The notes beneath the pieces were generated by a model. It did not search any database and was not told where the DNA came from. It was given only the letters and a program-made list of their open reading frames with translations. Both the position numbers and the translations under genes were made by a program. Below, in pieces: positions 1-6,831 of a stretch of 8,701 nucleotides of DNA. The stretch is from NCBI GenBank assembly GCA_018814465.1, contig JAHIZR010000090.1:1-8701 (forward strand), read 5' to 3'. Origin of the DNA: a bacterium. GTDB lineage: Bacteria > Electryoneota > RPQS01. The number at the start of each line of letters is the position of its first letter. Positions within the stretch are counted from its first letter, which is position 1.

Positions 1-98
1 GCATCTATCGATACGAACTCAAGTTCCGTCGCCTTCACAACATCCTGCCGCAGCATACCTACCTCACGTTTGTACCACTTGATTAACGGACTTATCAT
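1..98 (-). CDS. Possible 5' end of an unknown gene running off the left edge
   Basis: An open frame on the minus strand starts at ATG 98-96 and stays open to the window edge, giving 32 complete codons (MISPLIKWYKREVG...). It is rich in G-first codons, as real genes usually are. A second in-frame ATG at 56-54 has a better Shine-Dalgarno (GAGG five bases upstream), whereas the only SD-like bases for the first ATG lie inside a terminator hairpin, so 56 may be the true start. I do not recognise the protein. The opposite strand also has an open frame (3-86, ending ...YLTFVPLD), so the coding strand is not certain. If the adjacent tRNA fragment is an attachment site, this sequence belongs to the chromosomal flank rather than the inserted element. 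Confidence 0.3.
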   Translation of the reverse strand, partial: MISPLIKWYKREVGMLRQDVVKATELEFVSID

Positions 99-101
99 AA
101 C

Positions 102-125
102 AAAAATCCCCGCTATATGCGAGGA
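102..125 (-). terminator. Rho-independent terminator, minus strand
   Basis: Read on the minus strand, a 7-position stem with one mismatch (TCCTCGC / GCGGGGA, loop ATATA) is followed directly by TTTTT. It lies about 50 nt downstream of the CCA end of the tRNA-Lys fragment on the same strand. It was probably the terminator of the original tRNA transcript before the tRNA was split. Confidence 0.6.
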
Positions 126-142
126 CTTTGTCAGCAATCTGT

Positions 143-169
143 AGCCCTGCAAGATTAACTTACAGGGCT
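143..169. repeat. Hairpin next to the tRNA fragment
   Basis: The inverted repeat AGCCCTG / CAGGGCT can extend inward by three more pairs after one mismatch, leaving a 5-nt loop. Neither strand has a T-run after it, so it is not a classic terminator. It lies immediately 3' of the tRNA end on the minus strand and could be a tRNA 3'-trailer structure or part of the recombination site. Confidence 0.4.
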
Positions 170-175
170 TTCAGT

Positions 176-230
<55 letters not shown>

Positions 231-263
231 GGTGTTGTATTTTAATTACTTACGATTAATTAG

Positions 264-283
264 GGACAGTTTTAGGACAGTTT
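264..283. repeat. Two direct repeats GGACAGTTT
   Basis: GGACAGTTT occurs at 264-272 and 275-283, an 11-bp period or about one helical turn. The pair lies about 35 bp from the tRNA fragment, on its D-arm (element) side. Spaced direct repeats beside an attachment core are the form taken by arm-type binding sites of tyrosine recombinases. That role is inference. The rest of 231-372 holds no gene I can support. Confidence 0.4.
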
Positions 284-372
284 CAAAGATAGCGAGAGGT
301 TGGTTATTGTGAATGTTACTGTCTGTATCGAAGCGCTTTTTATTCCGGGCAGTTAGAGAGTTATCGGTAAAT

Positions 373-402
373 AAAAAAGCCTGCGCATTTTTGCGCAGGC
401 TC
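373..402 (-). terminator. Rho-independent terminator of the RRM gene
   Basis: A perfect 9-bp stem (GCCTGCGCA / TGCGCAGGC, 379-387 and 392-400) with a 4-nt loop is followed on the minus strand by TTTTTT. It lies 21 bp beyond the stop codon of the RRM gene and is correctly oriented to end that transcript. Confidence 0.9.
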
Positions 403-423
403 TTACTTAGGGGAACGTTTCGC

Positions 424-696
424 TTACCAGCGATTGTCCTGACGGGGCGCGCGTTCAGTGCGCTCTTTGGCCTCGTTCACGCGGAGTGCGCGACCGCCCA
501 TATCCTTGCCGTCAAGTTTGGACATGGCTTCGGCGTAATTTTCCATTTGGATAAAACCGAAACCGCGCGGACGACCTGTCTCACGGTCGGTTAATAGTTC
601 CACAGAATCCACCGTACCATATACGCTGAACATTTCACGAATTTCATCTTCCGTTGCTGTGAACGGAAAGTTTCCTACATAGAGTTTCTTCGACAT
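424..696 (-). CDS. RRM-domain RNA-binding protein (cold-inducible Rbp type)
   Basis: This 90-aa protein is a single RNA-recognition motif with a short basic tail. RNP2 is LYVGNF (residues 5-10) and RNP1 is RGFGFIQM (44-51); their aromatic residues Y6, F46 and F48 stack on RNA bases. The remainder (TDRETGRP loop, ALRVNEAKER strand/helix end) is typical of bacterial and cyanobacterial Rbp proteins, which bind single-stranded RNA in the cytoplasm and often respond to cold. The tail ends RQDNRW and lacks a long glycine-rich stretch. I chose the ATG at 696 because AGGAGC lies 7 nt upstream and the RRM begins at once; an upstream in-frame ATG at 738 would add 14 residues with no comparable site. 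The gene appears monocistronic, with a terminator just downstream and a long structured leader upstream. Family assignment is firm; its RNA targets cannot be inferred. Confidence 0.93.
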   Translation of the reverse strand: MSKKLYVGNFPFTATEDEIREMFSVYGTVDSVELLTDRETGRPRGFGFIQMENYAEAMSKLDGKDMGGRALRVNEAKERTERAPRQDNRW

Positions 697-896
697 TGTC
701 GATGCTCCTAAACACGTCCCGATTTTAAAGTGCGCCATGCGGCACCGAAGTGGGACCGTTGGCAGAATAATACTTGAGAGTATTGCGTCTCTCGCTCGAC
801 CTCCGGAGGTTCTCCGCTACGTACGAATGAGGACGAGGGACGTATTCGGCCATTCGACAAACAAAGTCATTTCCTGAAAGAAAATCGTGCATGCAT
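697..896 (-). promoter_or_regulatory. Structured leader/upstream region of the RRM gene
   Basis: These 200 bp upstream of the RRM start hold the Shine-Dalgarno AGGAGC (complement of 704-709), a 6-bp hairpin AATACT/AGTATT at 769-784, and a perfect 12-bp palindrome ACCTCCGGAGGT at 799-810. The palindrome's CCTCC half could pair with the gene's GGAG. I found no convincing -35/-10 pair, so the transcription start is unknown. A long structured 5' leader is common in cold-regulated RNA-binding protein genes, but regulation here is inference. Confidence 0.4.
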
Positions 897-922
897 AAAA
901 AAAGACCGGTTGAATACCGGCC
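897..922 (-). terminator. Terminator or leader attenuator, minus strand
   Basis: The minus strand reads GGCCGGT-ATTCA-ACCGGTC followed by seven T residues. The stem is short (5 bp, plus one pair beyond a mismatch) but GC-rich. No convincing minus-strand gene lies to its right. It either ends an unrecognised small transcript from 930-1300, or is a premature terminator within a long RRM-gene leader. Confidence 0.6.
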
Positions 923-1199
923 TGATCCGTCTGCAACGAAAACAATATACGCAATAAAAGAGGGATTTCCTAATGACGTCGCATGTCTCCGCCACTCGGA
1001 CTCAAAGTAGATATCTGCTGTGCTATGTCCGTCAAGCGGAGCACTCTCTGTTATTTCCCATATCTAAGTGCCCGAATCTCGCAGTTTACCAAACCACATG
1101 CCGCAATTCCATAGGTTTGCCTTTATTACATGTCACAAACGATGCAAGTGTTAAATAATTAATAATGAAATACATAGAGTGAAAATCAGATAAAAGCAA
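923..1199. other. Intergenic region without a supported gene
   Basis: Short open frames exist on both strands (for example plus 973-1158, with a fair Shine-Dalgarno GAGGGA). Their protein sequences have low G-first codon content and no recognisable domain. The stretch from about 1150 onward is AT-rich, as expected for a promoter region ahead of the regulator gene. A small RNA ending at the 897-922 terminator is possible but not demonstrated. Confidence 0.4.
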
Positions 1200-1282
1200 A
1201 TAGGAGTAGCGAATCGAGAGAAAGAATCGTATATTATTCACATGACTAATTCTCTTGAATAAATCGAATGCCATACTCCTAT
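1200..1282. repeat. Inverted repeat upstream of the TetR-type gene
   Basis: ATAGGAGTA (1200-1208) and TACTCCTAT (1274-1282) are perfect 9-bp inverted copies about 65 bp apart. GAATCG-type motifs recur between and after them (1211-1216, about 1224-1229, and inverted at about 1295-1301). They lie 50-130 bp before the regulator's start. They could be operator half-sites for autoregulation, or the arms of a long imperfect stem-loop. Both roles are inference. Confidence 0.4.
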
Positions 1283-1329
1283 TCAATTCCAATCGATTCT
1301 AACAGCAAAACATGGAGTCATTTTTAACC

Positions 1330-2085
1330 ATGGCTACATCCAAGCGCAAGCCCGCAGCAAAAAAGATGGTAAAGAGCCCAAAGAATACTAAGAATCACAA
1401 CCAAAGACCAATTTCTCTGAATGGCAGACACGGCGGTTTAGCTGCACCGCCGGATGCAAGTACGCCTCGCGGTCGAATCTTTATGGCTGCAAGCAAGTTG
1501 TTTTCGGAATACGGCTTCAAGAGTACAACTACCCGAGCCATTGCCGAAGAGGCAGGGGTGAATCAGGTCATGTTGCACTATCATTACGGCAACAAAGTAA
1601 ATTTGTACGAAGAGGTTCTGAAATATGAGGGGATGACAATGCTTTCAGTCATTTTCGGGGATAACCCCGACCATAAATCGCCTGAGGAAATGCTGATTGA
1701 TTCTCCGATCCGGCTAATGACGGTTATGCATGACAATCCGCAATGGGCTTCTTTGCTGAGGCGGGAAATTGCTGATGGCGCCGTCCATCTGAGGAATGCC
1801 TTGCGGAGCGTTGCTGAACACGGACCGCTCGGCGCAAATCTTCATTTTCATGACGCGTATCTGGAAGCGGTGCGGACGGGTAAGGCTGTGGATCTGCCGA
1901 TTGAAGCGGTGCGCGAATGCCTGCTGGCTATCGGCTACAGCGCCATCTATCTTGCCCCGCTGATTTCGATGATCAATGAGCGTGATTTTCACGATGACCA
2001 AGTGTGGGAAGAATGGAAACTCACTTTAAGCACGATTCTCAAAAAGGGTCTGCTTATTTCTGTCGATAAATCTCGATCAAATTAA
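1330..2085 (+). CDS. TetR/AcrR-family transcriptional regulator
   Basis: The product is a DNA-binding repressor-type protein of about 251 aa. A basic, disordered N-terminus (KRKPAAKKMVKSPKNTKN) precedes a TetR_N helix-turn-helix at about residues 45-97 (RGRIFMAASKLFSEYGFKSTTTRAIAEEAG...YHYGNKVNLYEEVL). A helical ligand-binding/dimerisation domain of about 150 residues follows, whose inducer cannot be read from sequence. The N-terminal extension of roughly 45 residues is longer than usual for TetR proteins (about 200 aa). The start is uncertain: ATG 1330 has GGAG 12 nt upstream (a long spacing), while ATG 1312, which adds MESFLT, has no ribosome site. The inverted repeat at 1200-1282 is a candidate operator. 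The downstream lipoprotein gene on the same strand, 69 bp away, is a candidate target or operon partner. Confidence 0.88.
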   Translation: MATSKRKPAAKKMVKSPKNTKNHNQRPISLNGRHGGLAAPPDASTPRGRIFMAASKLFSEYGFKSTTTRAIAEEAGVNQVMLHYHYGNKVNLYEEVLKYEGMTMLSVIFGDNPDHKSPEEMLIDSPIRLMTVMHDNPQWASLLRREIADGAVHLRNALRSVAEHGPLGANLHFHDAYLEAVRTGKAVDLPIEAVRECLLAIGYSAIYLAPLISMINERDFHDDQVWEEWKLTLSTILKKGLLISVDKSRSN

Positions 2086-2154
2086 CATCCAAGACGGAGC
2101 TGAGAAAACAGCACACTAAATTTAAGAAAAGCGCTCCCACAAAAAGGAATTCTA

Positions 2155-2616
2155 ATGAGAATGCTTAGACCGCTAAAGGCGGTTGTCTTGGTGTCGTCAC
2201 TATTAGCCTTAGTTTCAGGCTGCTCGGAAACGACCACAAAGGATGTCACAGATGCGAAAGCGAACGCCGCCAGGCTTCAGCAAGCCGCCGATGAAGCGCT
2301 TGTTGACGCTAAAATTGCCAGTCATCAACTGGAGTGGCGAAAATTCAGGACCGACGCAGAAATCACGATTTCCGCGAACGATAGCACAATCAACTACTAT
2401 AGGAATAAGATAGCAGGCACCGGCAGCGATCGACGGACAATGTATACGAAGAAGATCGATTCACTTGAACTCAAAAATAAAAGACTTAAGTTGGTGCTGG
2501 AGTCGTATCCAGATAGCACCATAAATACCTGGGAACAATTCAAGCGCGATTTCAGTCGCGATATGAATGATCTCAGTGCGGCGCTCAAGGACTTCACTGT
2601 AACCACTAATTATTGA
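2155..2616 (+). CDS. Predicted coiled-coil lipoprotein of unknown function
   Basis: This 153-aa protein has a type II signal peptide: basic MRMLRPLK, a hydrophobic core (AVVLVSSLLALV) and lipobox V20-S21-G22-C23, with lipidation predicted at C23. The +2 residue is Ser, which under the enterobacterial rule favours the outer membrane. The mature part (about 30-150) is charged and mostly helical, with coiled-coil-like stretches (DAKANAARLQQAADEALVDAK, KKIDSLELKNKRLKLVLES) and a C-terminal segment WEQFKRDFSRDMNDLSAALKDF. It resembles small periplasmic helical lipoproteins annotated only as hypothetical. AGGA lies 7 nt before the ATG. It sits 69 bp after the TetR-type gene on the same strand, so co-regulation is plausible. 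No enzyme motif is present. Confidence 0.8.
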   Translation: MRMLRPLKAVVLVSSLLALVSGCSETTTKDVTDAKANAARLQQAADEALVDAKIASHQLEWRKFRTDAEITISANDSTINYYRNKIAGTGSDRRTMYTKKIDSLELKNKRLKLVLESYPDSTINTWEQFKRDFSRDMNDLSAALKDFTVTTNY

Positions 2617-2742
2617 ATTAGCTTCAGTATGAATCCAGTTGAGTACGAAGTATGTAAATAGAAAATGTATTCTATAACATCCGATAATACACACACTAAT
2701 TATAACATTTACTGATCGAAATAAAGATGCAACGGAGTTCTC

Positions 2743-2904
2743 ATGGTATCGGCTATTGTCATTATTGTCTTAATCGCAATTATCGGGACCGTAGTATATA
2801 CTACATCCTTATCTAAGCGTCCTTGTCCACATTGCCATACAATGATGCCGAAAAAAGTGACTGAATGTCCTCATTGCCATAAAAGTGTCTCGCTCCGATA
2901 TTGA
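2743..2904 (+). CDS. Small membrane-anchored zinc-ribbon protein
   Basis: This 53-aa protein has one N-terminal hydrophobic segment (residues 4-20, SAIVIIVLIAIIGTVVY) and a cytoplasmic or periplasmic tail with two cysteine pairs, C28-P-H-C31 and C42-P-H-C45. The ten residues between them match the two-knuckle pattern of zinc-ribbon domains (CPxC-x10-CPxC) used to bind one zinc ion. His residues at 30, 32, 44 and 46 follow the knuckles. GGAG lies 5 nt before the ATG, a strong start. The gene sits 126 bp after the lipoprotein and 55 bp before the radical SAM gene, all on the plus strand. It probably acts as a small membrane adaptor; no partner can be named. It is easily missed by gene finders with a length cut-off. 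Confidence 0.75.
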   Translation: MVSAIVIIVLIAIIGTVVYTTSLSKRPCPHCHTMMPKKVTECPHCHKSVSLRY

Positions 2905-2959
2905 GGCATGCTTTGTGGAGAAGCAGTTTATTCATAGAGTTGAATGAAGGAAACAGGAA

Positions 2960-4465
2960 ATGAAAATACTTCTGGTTTATCCTCGTTGCCCTGATACCTT
3001 TTGGAGTTTCAGGCACGCACTTAAATTTATCTCTAAAAAGGCCGGCAGTCCTCCGCTCGGGCTTCTTACGGTTGCAGCGTTATTGCCAGAAGCTTGGGAG
3101 AAGCGCCTTGTTGACATGAATGTGAAGGATCTGAACGACGAGGATATCCGCTGGGCGGATTATGTTTTTCTGGGTGCGATGTCGGTACAGCAGGAATCCG
3201 CACGTTCTGTGATTCGTCGCTGCAAATGTCTGGGGGTAAAAGTGGTTGCGGGAGGACCGCTCTTCACCGCGAGGCATGACGTTTTTGCCGGAGAAAATGT
3301 GGATCATTTTGTATTGGGCGAGGCGGAGATCACATTGCCGCTTTTTCTGAAAGACCTTACCGCCGGGTGTCCTAAGGCCGTTTATACAACCGAAGAATGG
3401 GCTGACATTGGGACTACACCGATACCGCTCTGGGAACTGATCAATCTAAAGCACTATGCGATGATGAACCTCCAGTATTCGCGCGGTTGCCCGTATGACT
3501 GCGAATTCTGCGATATCACGGTGCTGTATGGCCGCCGACCTCGGACCAAGACAAAAGAGCAGGTGATTGCTGAACTGGATAGTCTCTATCTTCAAGGCTG
3601 GCGCGGACACATCTTTCTGGTGGATGACAATTTCATCGGCAACAAAATTAAAGTTAAGCGCGAAATTCTGCCGGCTATCATCCAATGGATGAAAGTGAGA
3701 GGACATCCGGTCACGCTGTCCACCGAAGCGTCGCTTAACCTCGCGGACGACGACCAACTCCTTGACATGATGGCCGAGGCGAGATTTAACTCGGTGTTCG
3801 TCGGGATCGAGTCGCCGAATGAGGAGAGTTTGATTGAGTGCGGTAAGCATAACAACAGAAACCGTGACATGATCACGTGTATTCGCAAGATCCAAGGCGC
3901 GGGTCTGGAAATTCAAGGCGGCTTCATCGTCGGATTTGACAGCGATCCCGTTTCGATCTTCGACCGTCTAGCCGGGTTTATTCAGGAGAGCGGAATCGTA
4001 ACGGCAATGGTGGGATTGCTAAATGCTCCGCGTGGTACCAGACTGCACGAACGGCTGCTCAAGGAAGGGCGGCTGTTCGAGAATTTTTCGGGTGACAACA
4101 CCGACGATACTATGAATTTCGAGCCAAAGATGAACTCCGACATTCTTTTAAAGGGTTATCAAAGTGTGCTGCGCAGCATCTATGCGCCCCGGCACTATTA
4201 CGCACGCGTGAAGCATTTTTTGCGGGGATACAAATCGGTCTCCCGCAGCGGGTTTCATCTTGGCTTTGGTCAAATCACCGCATTTTTCAAATCTATTGTA
4301 TTTCTGGGCGTTGTCGGAGGAGAGAGAGTTCACTACTGGAAGCTTTTTTTCTGGTCTCTCTACCGCCGCCCAAGGCTTTTTCCGCTGGCGATTACCTACG
4401 CAATATATGGGTTCCATTTTCGGAAGGTGTTTCAACACCATCTCGAAGGTTCCGAGATTTGCTGA
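2960..4465 (+). CDS. B12-binding domain radical SAM protein, DUF4070 family
   Basis: This 501-aa protein has three parts. An N-terminal cobalamin-binding-like Rossmann domain (about 1-135: MKILLVYPRCPDTFWSF, PPLGLLTVAALLP, VKVVAGGPLF, DHFVLGEAE) lacks a DxHxxG motif, as is usual in this class. A radical SAM barrel (about 165-340) carries the cluster motif C177-PYD-C181-EF-C184. A DUF4070 C-terminal region (about 345-490) contains RPRLFPLAITYAIYGFHFRKV. Enzymes of this class use a [4Fe-4S] cluster and SAM, with or without cobalamin, for radical C-methylation or rearrangement. The hopanoid C-2 methylase HpnP is a relative, but most DUF4070 members have no known substrate, and no hopanoid gene lies nearby. 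Length is normal and the cluster cysteines are intact. A good Shine-Dalgarno (AGGAAACAGGAA) precedes the ATG. It lies 84 bp before the glycosyltransferase gene. Confidence 0.92.
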   Translation: MKILLVYPRCPDTFWSFRHALKFISKKAGSPPLGLLTVAALLPEAWEKRLVDMNVKDLNDEDIRWADYVFLGAMSVQQESARSVIRRCKCLGVKVVAGGPLFTARHDVFAGENVDHFVLGEAEITLPLFLKDLTAGCPKAVYTTEEWADIGTTPIPLWELINLKHYAMMNLQYSRGCPYDCEFCDITVLYGRRPRTKTKEQVIAELDSLYLQGWRGHIFLVDDNFIGNKIKVKREILPAIIQWMKVRGHPVTLSTEASLNLADDDQLLDMMAEARFNSVFVGIESPNEESLIECGKHNNRNRDMITCIRKIQGAGLEIQGGFIVGFDSDPVSIFDRLAGFIQESGIVTAMVGLLNAPRGTRLHERLLKEGRLFENFSGDNTDDTMNFEPKMNSDILLKGYQSVLRSIYAPRHYYARVKHFLRGYKSVSRSGFHLGFGQITAFFKSIVFLGVVGGERVHYWKLFFWSLYRRPRLFPLAITYAIYGFHFRKVFQHHLEGSEIC

Positions 4466-4549
4466 ATGACCTGACAGTGGAAACAGGTAATTCGAGAAGA
4501 CTCGAAAGATATTTACTACTATACGACCGATAACAATACGGATCACAAT

Positions 4550-6826
4550 TTGACAAATTCAACCGGAAAGATCAATCGCATCGCATTCATTGGCAACTAC
4601 TTGCCACGCCAGTGCGGCATAGCAACCTTTACCACTGATCTTTGTGAAGCAGTCGCAACTGAATTCAGCGAGACGACGTGCATAGCTTTGCCCGTCAACG
4701 ACACTGAGGCCGGGTATGCGTATCCAGCACGCGTTCGCTTTGAATTAACCGAGAAGGATATTGATTCCTATCGCCGCGCTGCAGACTTTCTGAATATCAA
4801 TAATGTGGACGTGGTGTGCCTTCAGCACGAGTATGGTATTTTCGGCGGGAAGGCGGGAAGCCACATCCTTGCCCTCCTTCAGGAATTGTGCATGCCCATC
4901 GTCACGACCTTTCATACGATTTTGCAGAATCCCGATCCTGATCAGCGACGAGTATTAAGAGAGATATCTCTCATGTCGGATCGCGTGGTTGTTATGAGTG
5001 ATCGCGGCAAGAGCGACCTGCAAAGAGTTTATGATATCTCCCCTGATAAGATTGATATGATTCCGCATGGAATTCCCGATCTGCCGTTTGTGGATCCAAG
5101 TTTTCATAAGGATTTGTTCGGAGTTGAGGGCAAGATTGTCCTGCTCAGCTTTGGATTGCTTTCTCCGAACAAAGGACTTGAGAACGTCATCGGCGCCTTG
5201 CCCGCCATTTTAGCTCGATATCCGAACGTGGTCTATATGATTCTCGGTGCAACCCACCCGCATGTCATAAAAGCTGAAGGTGAGACCTATCGTTTGTCCT
5301 TGCAGTTGATGGCTCAAGAAAAAGGCGTGGAAGCCAATGTAGTCTTCTATAACCGTTTTGTCAGCTTGGAGGAACTCATTGAGTTCATCGGAGCGGCGGA
5401 CATTTATATTACTCCATATCTCAACAAGGCTCAAAGCACTTCCGGTGTTCTGGCTTACACGCTTGGGGCCGGCAAGGCTGTGGTTTCGACGCCGTATTGG
5501 TACGCGGAGGAAATGCTGGCGGAGGAGCGGGGAATACTGGTGCCATTCAATGATCCGGCAACCTTAGCCGAGCGAGTAATTGATCTTCTTGATAATGAAT
5601 CCGAACGCCATGCTATGCGCAAACGAGCATACTTGTTTGGACGAGAAATGATCTGGCCGTTGGTTGCGCGGCGGTATATGGAATGTTTTGGGCGTGCGCA
5701 ATCCGAACGCCGGCATTTCAAGTCACCCGGATTTATGGCACGAGCGTTAGATAGGCGGCCGCGAGAACTGCCTCCCCTCAAACTCGATCATTTACGTCAC
5801 ATGACCGACGAGACCGGTATGCTGCAGCATGCCATCTTTACTGTTCCCAATTATCACGAAGGTTATACGATAGACGATAACGCGCGAGCGCTAATGGTCA
5901 GCACGATGCTGGATGAAGTCGGAAGGGGTGAGGCTTTTGATCTTGCTTCCCGCTATCTCGCTTTTGTATGGTACGCCTTTAATCCTAAAAATGGGCGTTT
6001 TCGAAATTTTATGGATTACCAGCGCCGCTGGCTGGAAGATGACAGCGGTTCCGACGACAGTCATGGCCGCACGCTATTAGCACTGGGAACGGTATTGGGC
6101 CGCTTTAACACTTCAGCCTTGCATAGTATGGCCGGCTGGATGTTCGAACAGGCACTGCCTGCTATCATTGCAACGACCAGCCCGCGGGCATGGGCATTCG
6201 CGTTGATTGGCATTCACGAGTATCTACAGAGGTTTTCGGGTGATCGCGCAGTAAGCCAAGTCAGGGAAGAATTAGCGATCCGTTTGTTAGGTTTGTACCA
6301 GAGACAACACTTGGACAGATGGCAATGGTATGAGGAAGGATTAACTTACTGCAACGCGGCGTTGCCGCACGCCATGCTTCTCTGCGGCCATATGATGGCG
6401 AACAGTGAGATGACAGAAGCCGGGATCGAGTCGCTCGGCTGGCTGGTCGATCTGCAACGCGCTGACGACGGCAAAGGTCACTTCGTGCCGATCGGATCGA
6501 ATGGATTCTACAAACATGGCAGTGCGCGTGCTCGTTTCGATCAACAACCGGTGGAGGCACAGGCAACGGTATCCGCCTGTCTCGAGGCTTACCGGATTAC
6601 GGGAAACAAGCGTTGGCGCAATGAGGCCCATCGCGCCTTTGAGTGGTTCCTTGGGCGCAACGACTTGAACCTTCCTATCTACGATCCGCTGACCGGCGGA
6701 TGCCATGACGGTCTACACGCTGATCGCCTGAACGAGAATCAAGGCGCAGAATCCACGCTTGCTTTCCTCCAAGCTCTACTCGAATTACGCTTGGCGGAAA
6801 ACACACATCAATCCGAAGAGGCCTAA
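4550..6826 (+). CDS. GT4-like glycosyltransferase fused to a putative (alpha/alpha) toroid domain
   Basis: The product is a 758-aa two-domain protein. Residues about 8-385 form a GT-B (GT4-like) glycosyltransferase: N-terminal RIAFIGNYLPRQCGIATFTTDL, a middle hinge HGIPDLPF (173-180), and a donor-binding half with SFGLLSPNKGLENVIGAL and STSGVLAYTLGAGKAVVSTPYW. Both acidic positions of the usual GT4 E-x7-E motif are replaced (Q295 and Y303); I recall this in relatives of this subfamily. Residues about 412-745 form a helix-rich domain with TIDDNARAL (440-448), EDDSGSDDSHGRTL (496-509), PVEAQATVSACLEAYRITG and NENQGAESTLAFLQALL, resembling six-hairpin toroids. A catalytic role for its Asp/Glu pairs is unproven. 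The start is TTG; no ATG or GTG is in frame between an upstream stop (4472) and this codon, and the domain begins at once. The GH130 gene follows after 5 nt, so the two probably act on the same glycan. Confidence 0.88.
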   Translation: MTNSTGKINRIAFIGNYLPRQCGIATFTTDLCEAVATEFSETTCIALPVNDTEAGYAYPARVRFELTEKDIDSYRRAADFLNINNVDVVCLQHEYGIFGGKAGSHILALLQELCMPIVTTFHTILQNPDPDQRRVLREISLMSDRVVVMSDRGKSDLQRVYDISPDKIDMIPHGIPDLPFVDPSFHKDLFGVEGKIVLLSFGLLSPNKGLENVIGALPAILARYPNVVYMILGATHPHVIKAEGETYRLSLQLMAQEKGVEANVVFYNRFVSLEELIEFIGAADIYITPYLNKAQSTSGVLAYTLGAGKAVVSTPYWYAEEMLAEERGILVPFNDPATLAERVIDLLDNESERHAMRKRAYLFGREMIWPLVARRYMECFGRAQSERRHFKSPGFMARALDRRPRELPPLKLDHLRHMTDETGMLQHAIFTVPNYHEGYTIDDNARALMVSTMLDEVGRGEAFDLASRYLAFVWYAFNPKNGRFRNFMDYQRRWLEDDSGSDDSHGRTLLALGTVLGRFNTSALHSMAGWMFEQALPAIIATTSPRAWAFALIGIHEYLQRFSGDRAVSQVREELAIRLLGLYQRQHLDRWQWYEEGLTYCNAALPHAMLLCGHMMANSEMTEAGIESLGWLVDLQRADDGKGHFVPIGSNGFYKHGSARARFDQQPVEAQATVSACLEAYRITGNKRWRNEAHRAFEWFLGRNDLNLPIYDPLTGGCHDGLHADRLNENQGAESTLAFLQALLELRLAENTHQSEEA

Positions 6827-6831
6827 TCACA

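Noticed and set aside
973..1158. Plus-strand 61-codon frame with a fair Shine-Dalgarno (GAGGGA, 7 nt spacing)
   Set aside because: The peptide has no recognisable domain, few G-first codons and an irregular composition. It sits in a promoter-rich gap, and the SD match alone is not enough.
1086..1292. Minus-strand 68-codon frame in the gap before the TetR-type gene
   Set aside because: The AT-rich sequence gives Ile/Tyr/Leu-rich low-information protein with no ribosome site, and it overlaps the inverted repeat region.
3446..3916. Minus-strand 156-codon frame
   Set aside because: It lies opposite the radical SAM domain, whose cluster cysteines are plainly on the plus strand. It is an antisense shadow.
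4491..4506. Hairpin TTCGAG-AAGA-CTCGAA between the radical SAM and glycosyltransferase genes, as a terminator
   Set aside because: The stem has only six pairs and no T-run follows. It is too weak to split the presumed operon.
6341..6706. Minus-strand 121-codon frame
   Set aside because: It is the antisense of the glycosyltransferase's C-terminal domain, with no ribosome site and no family resemblance.
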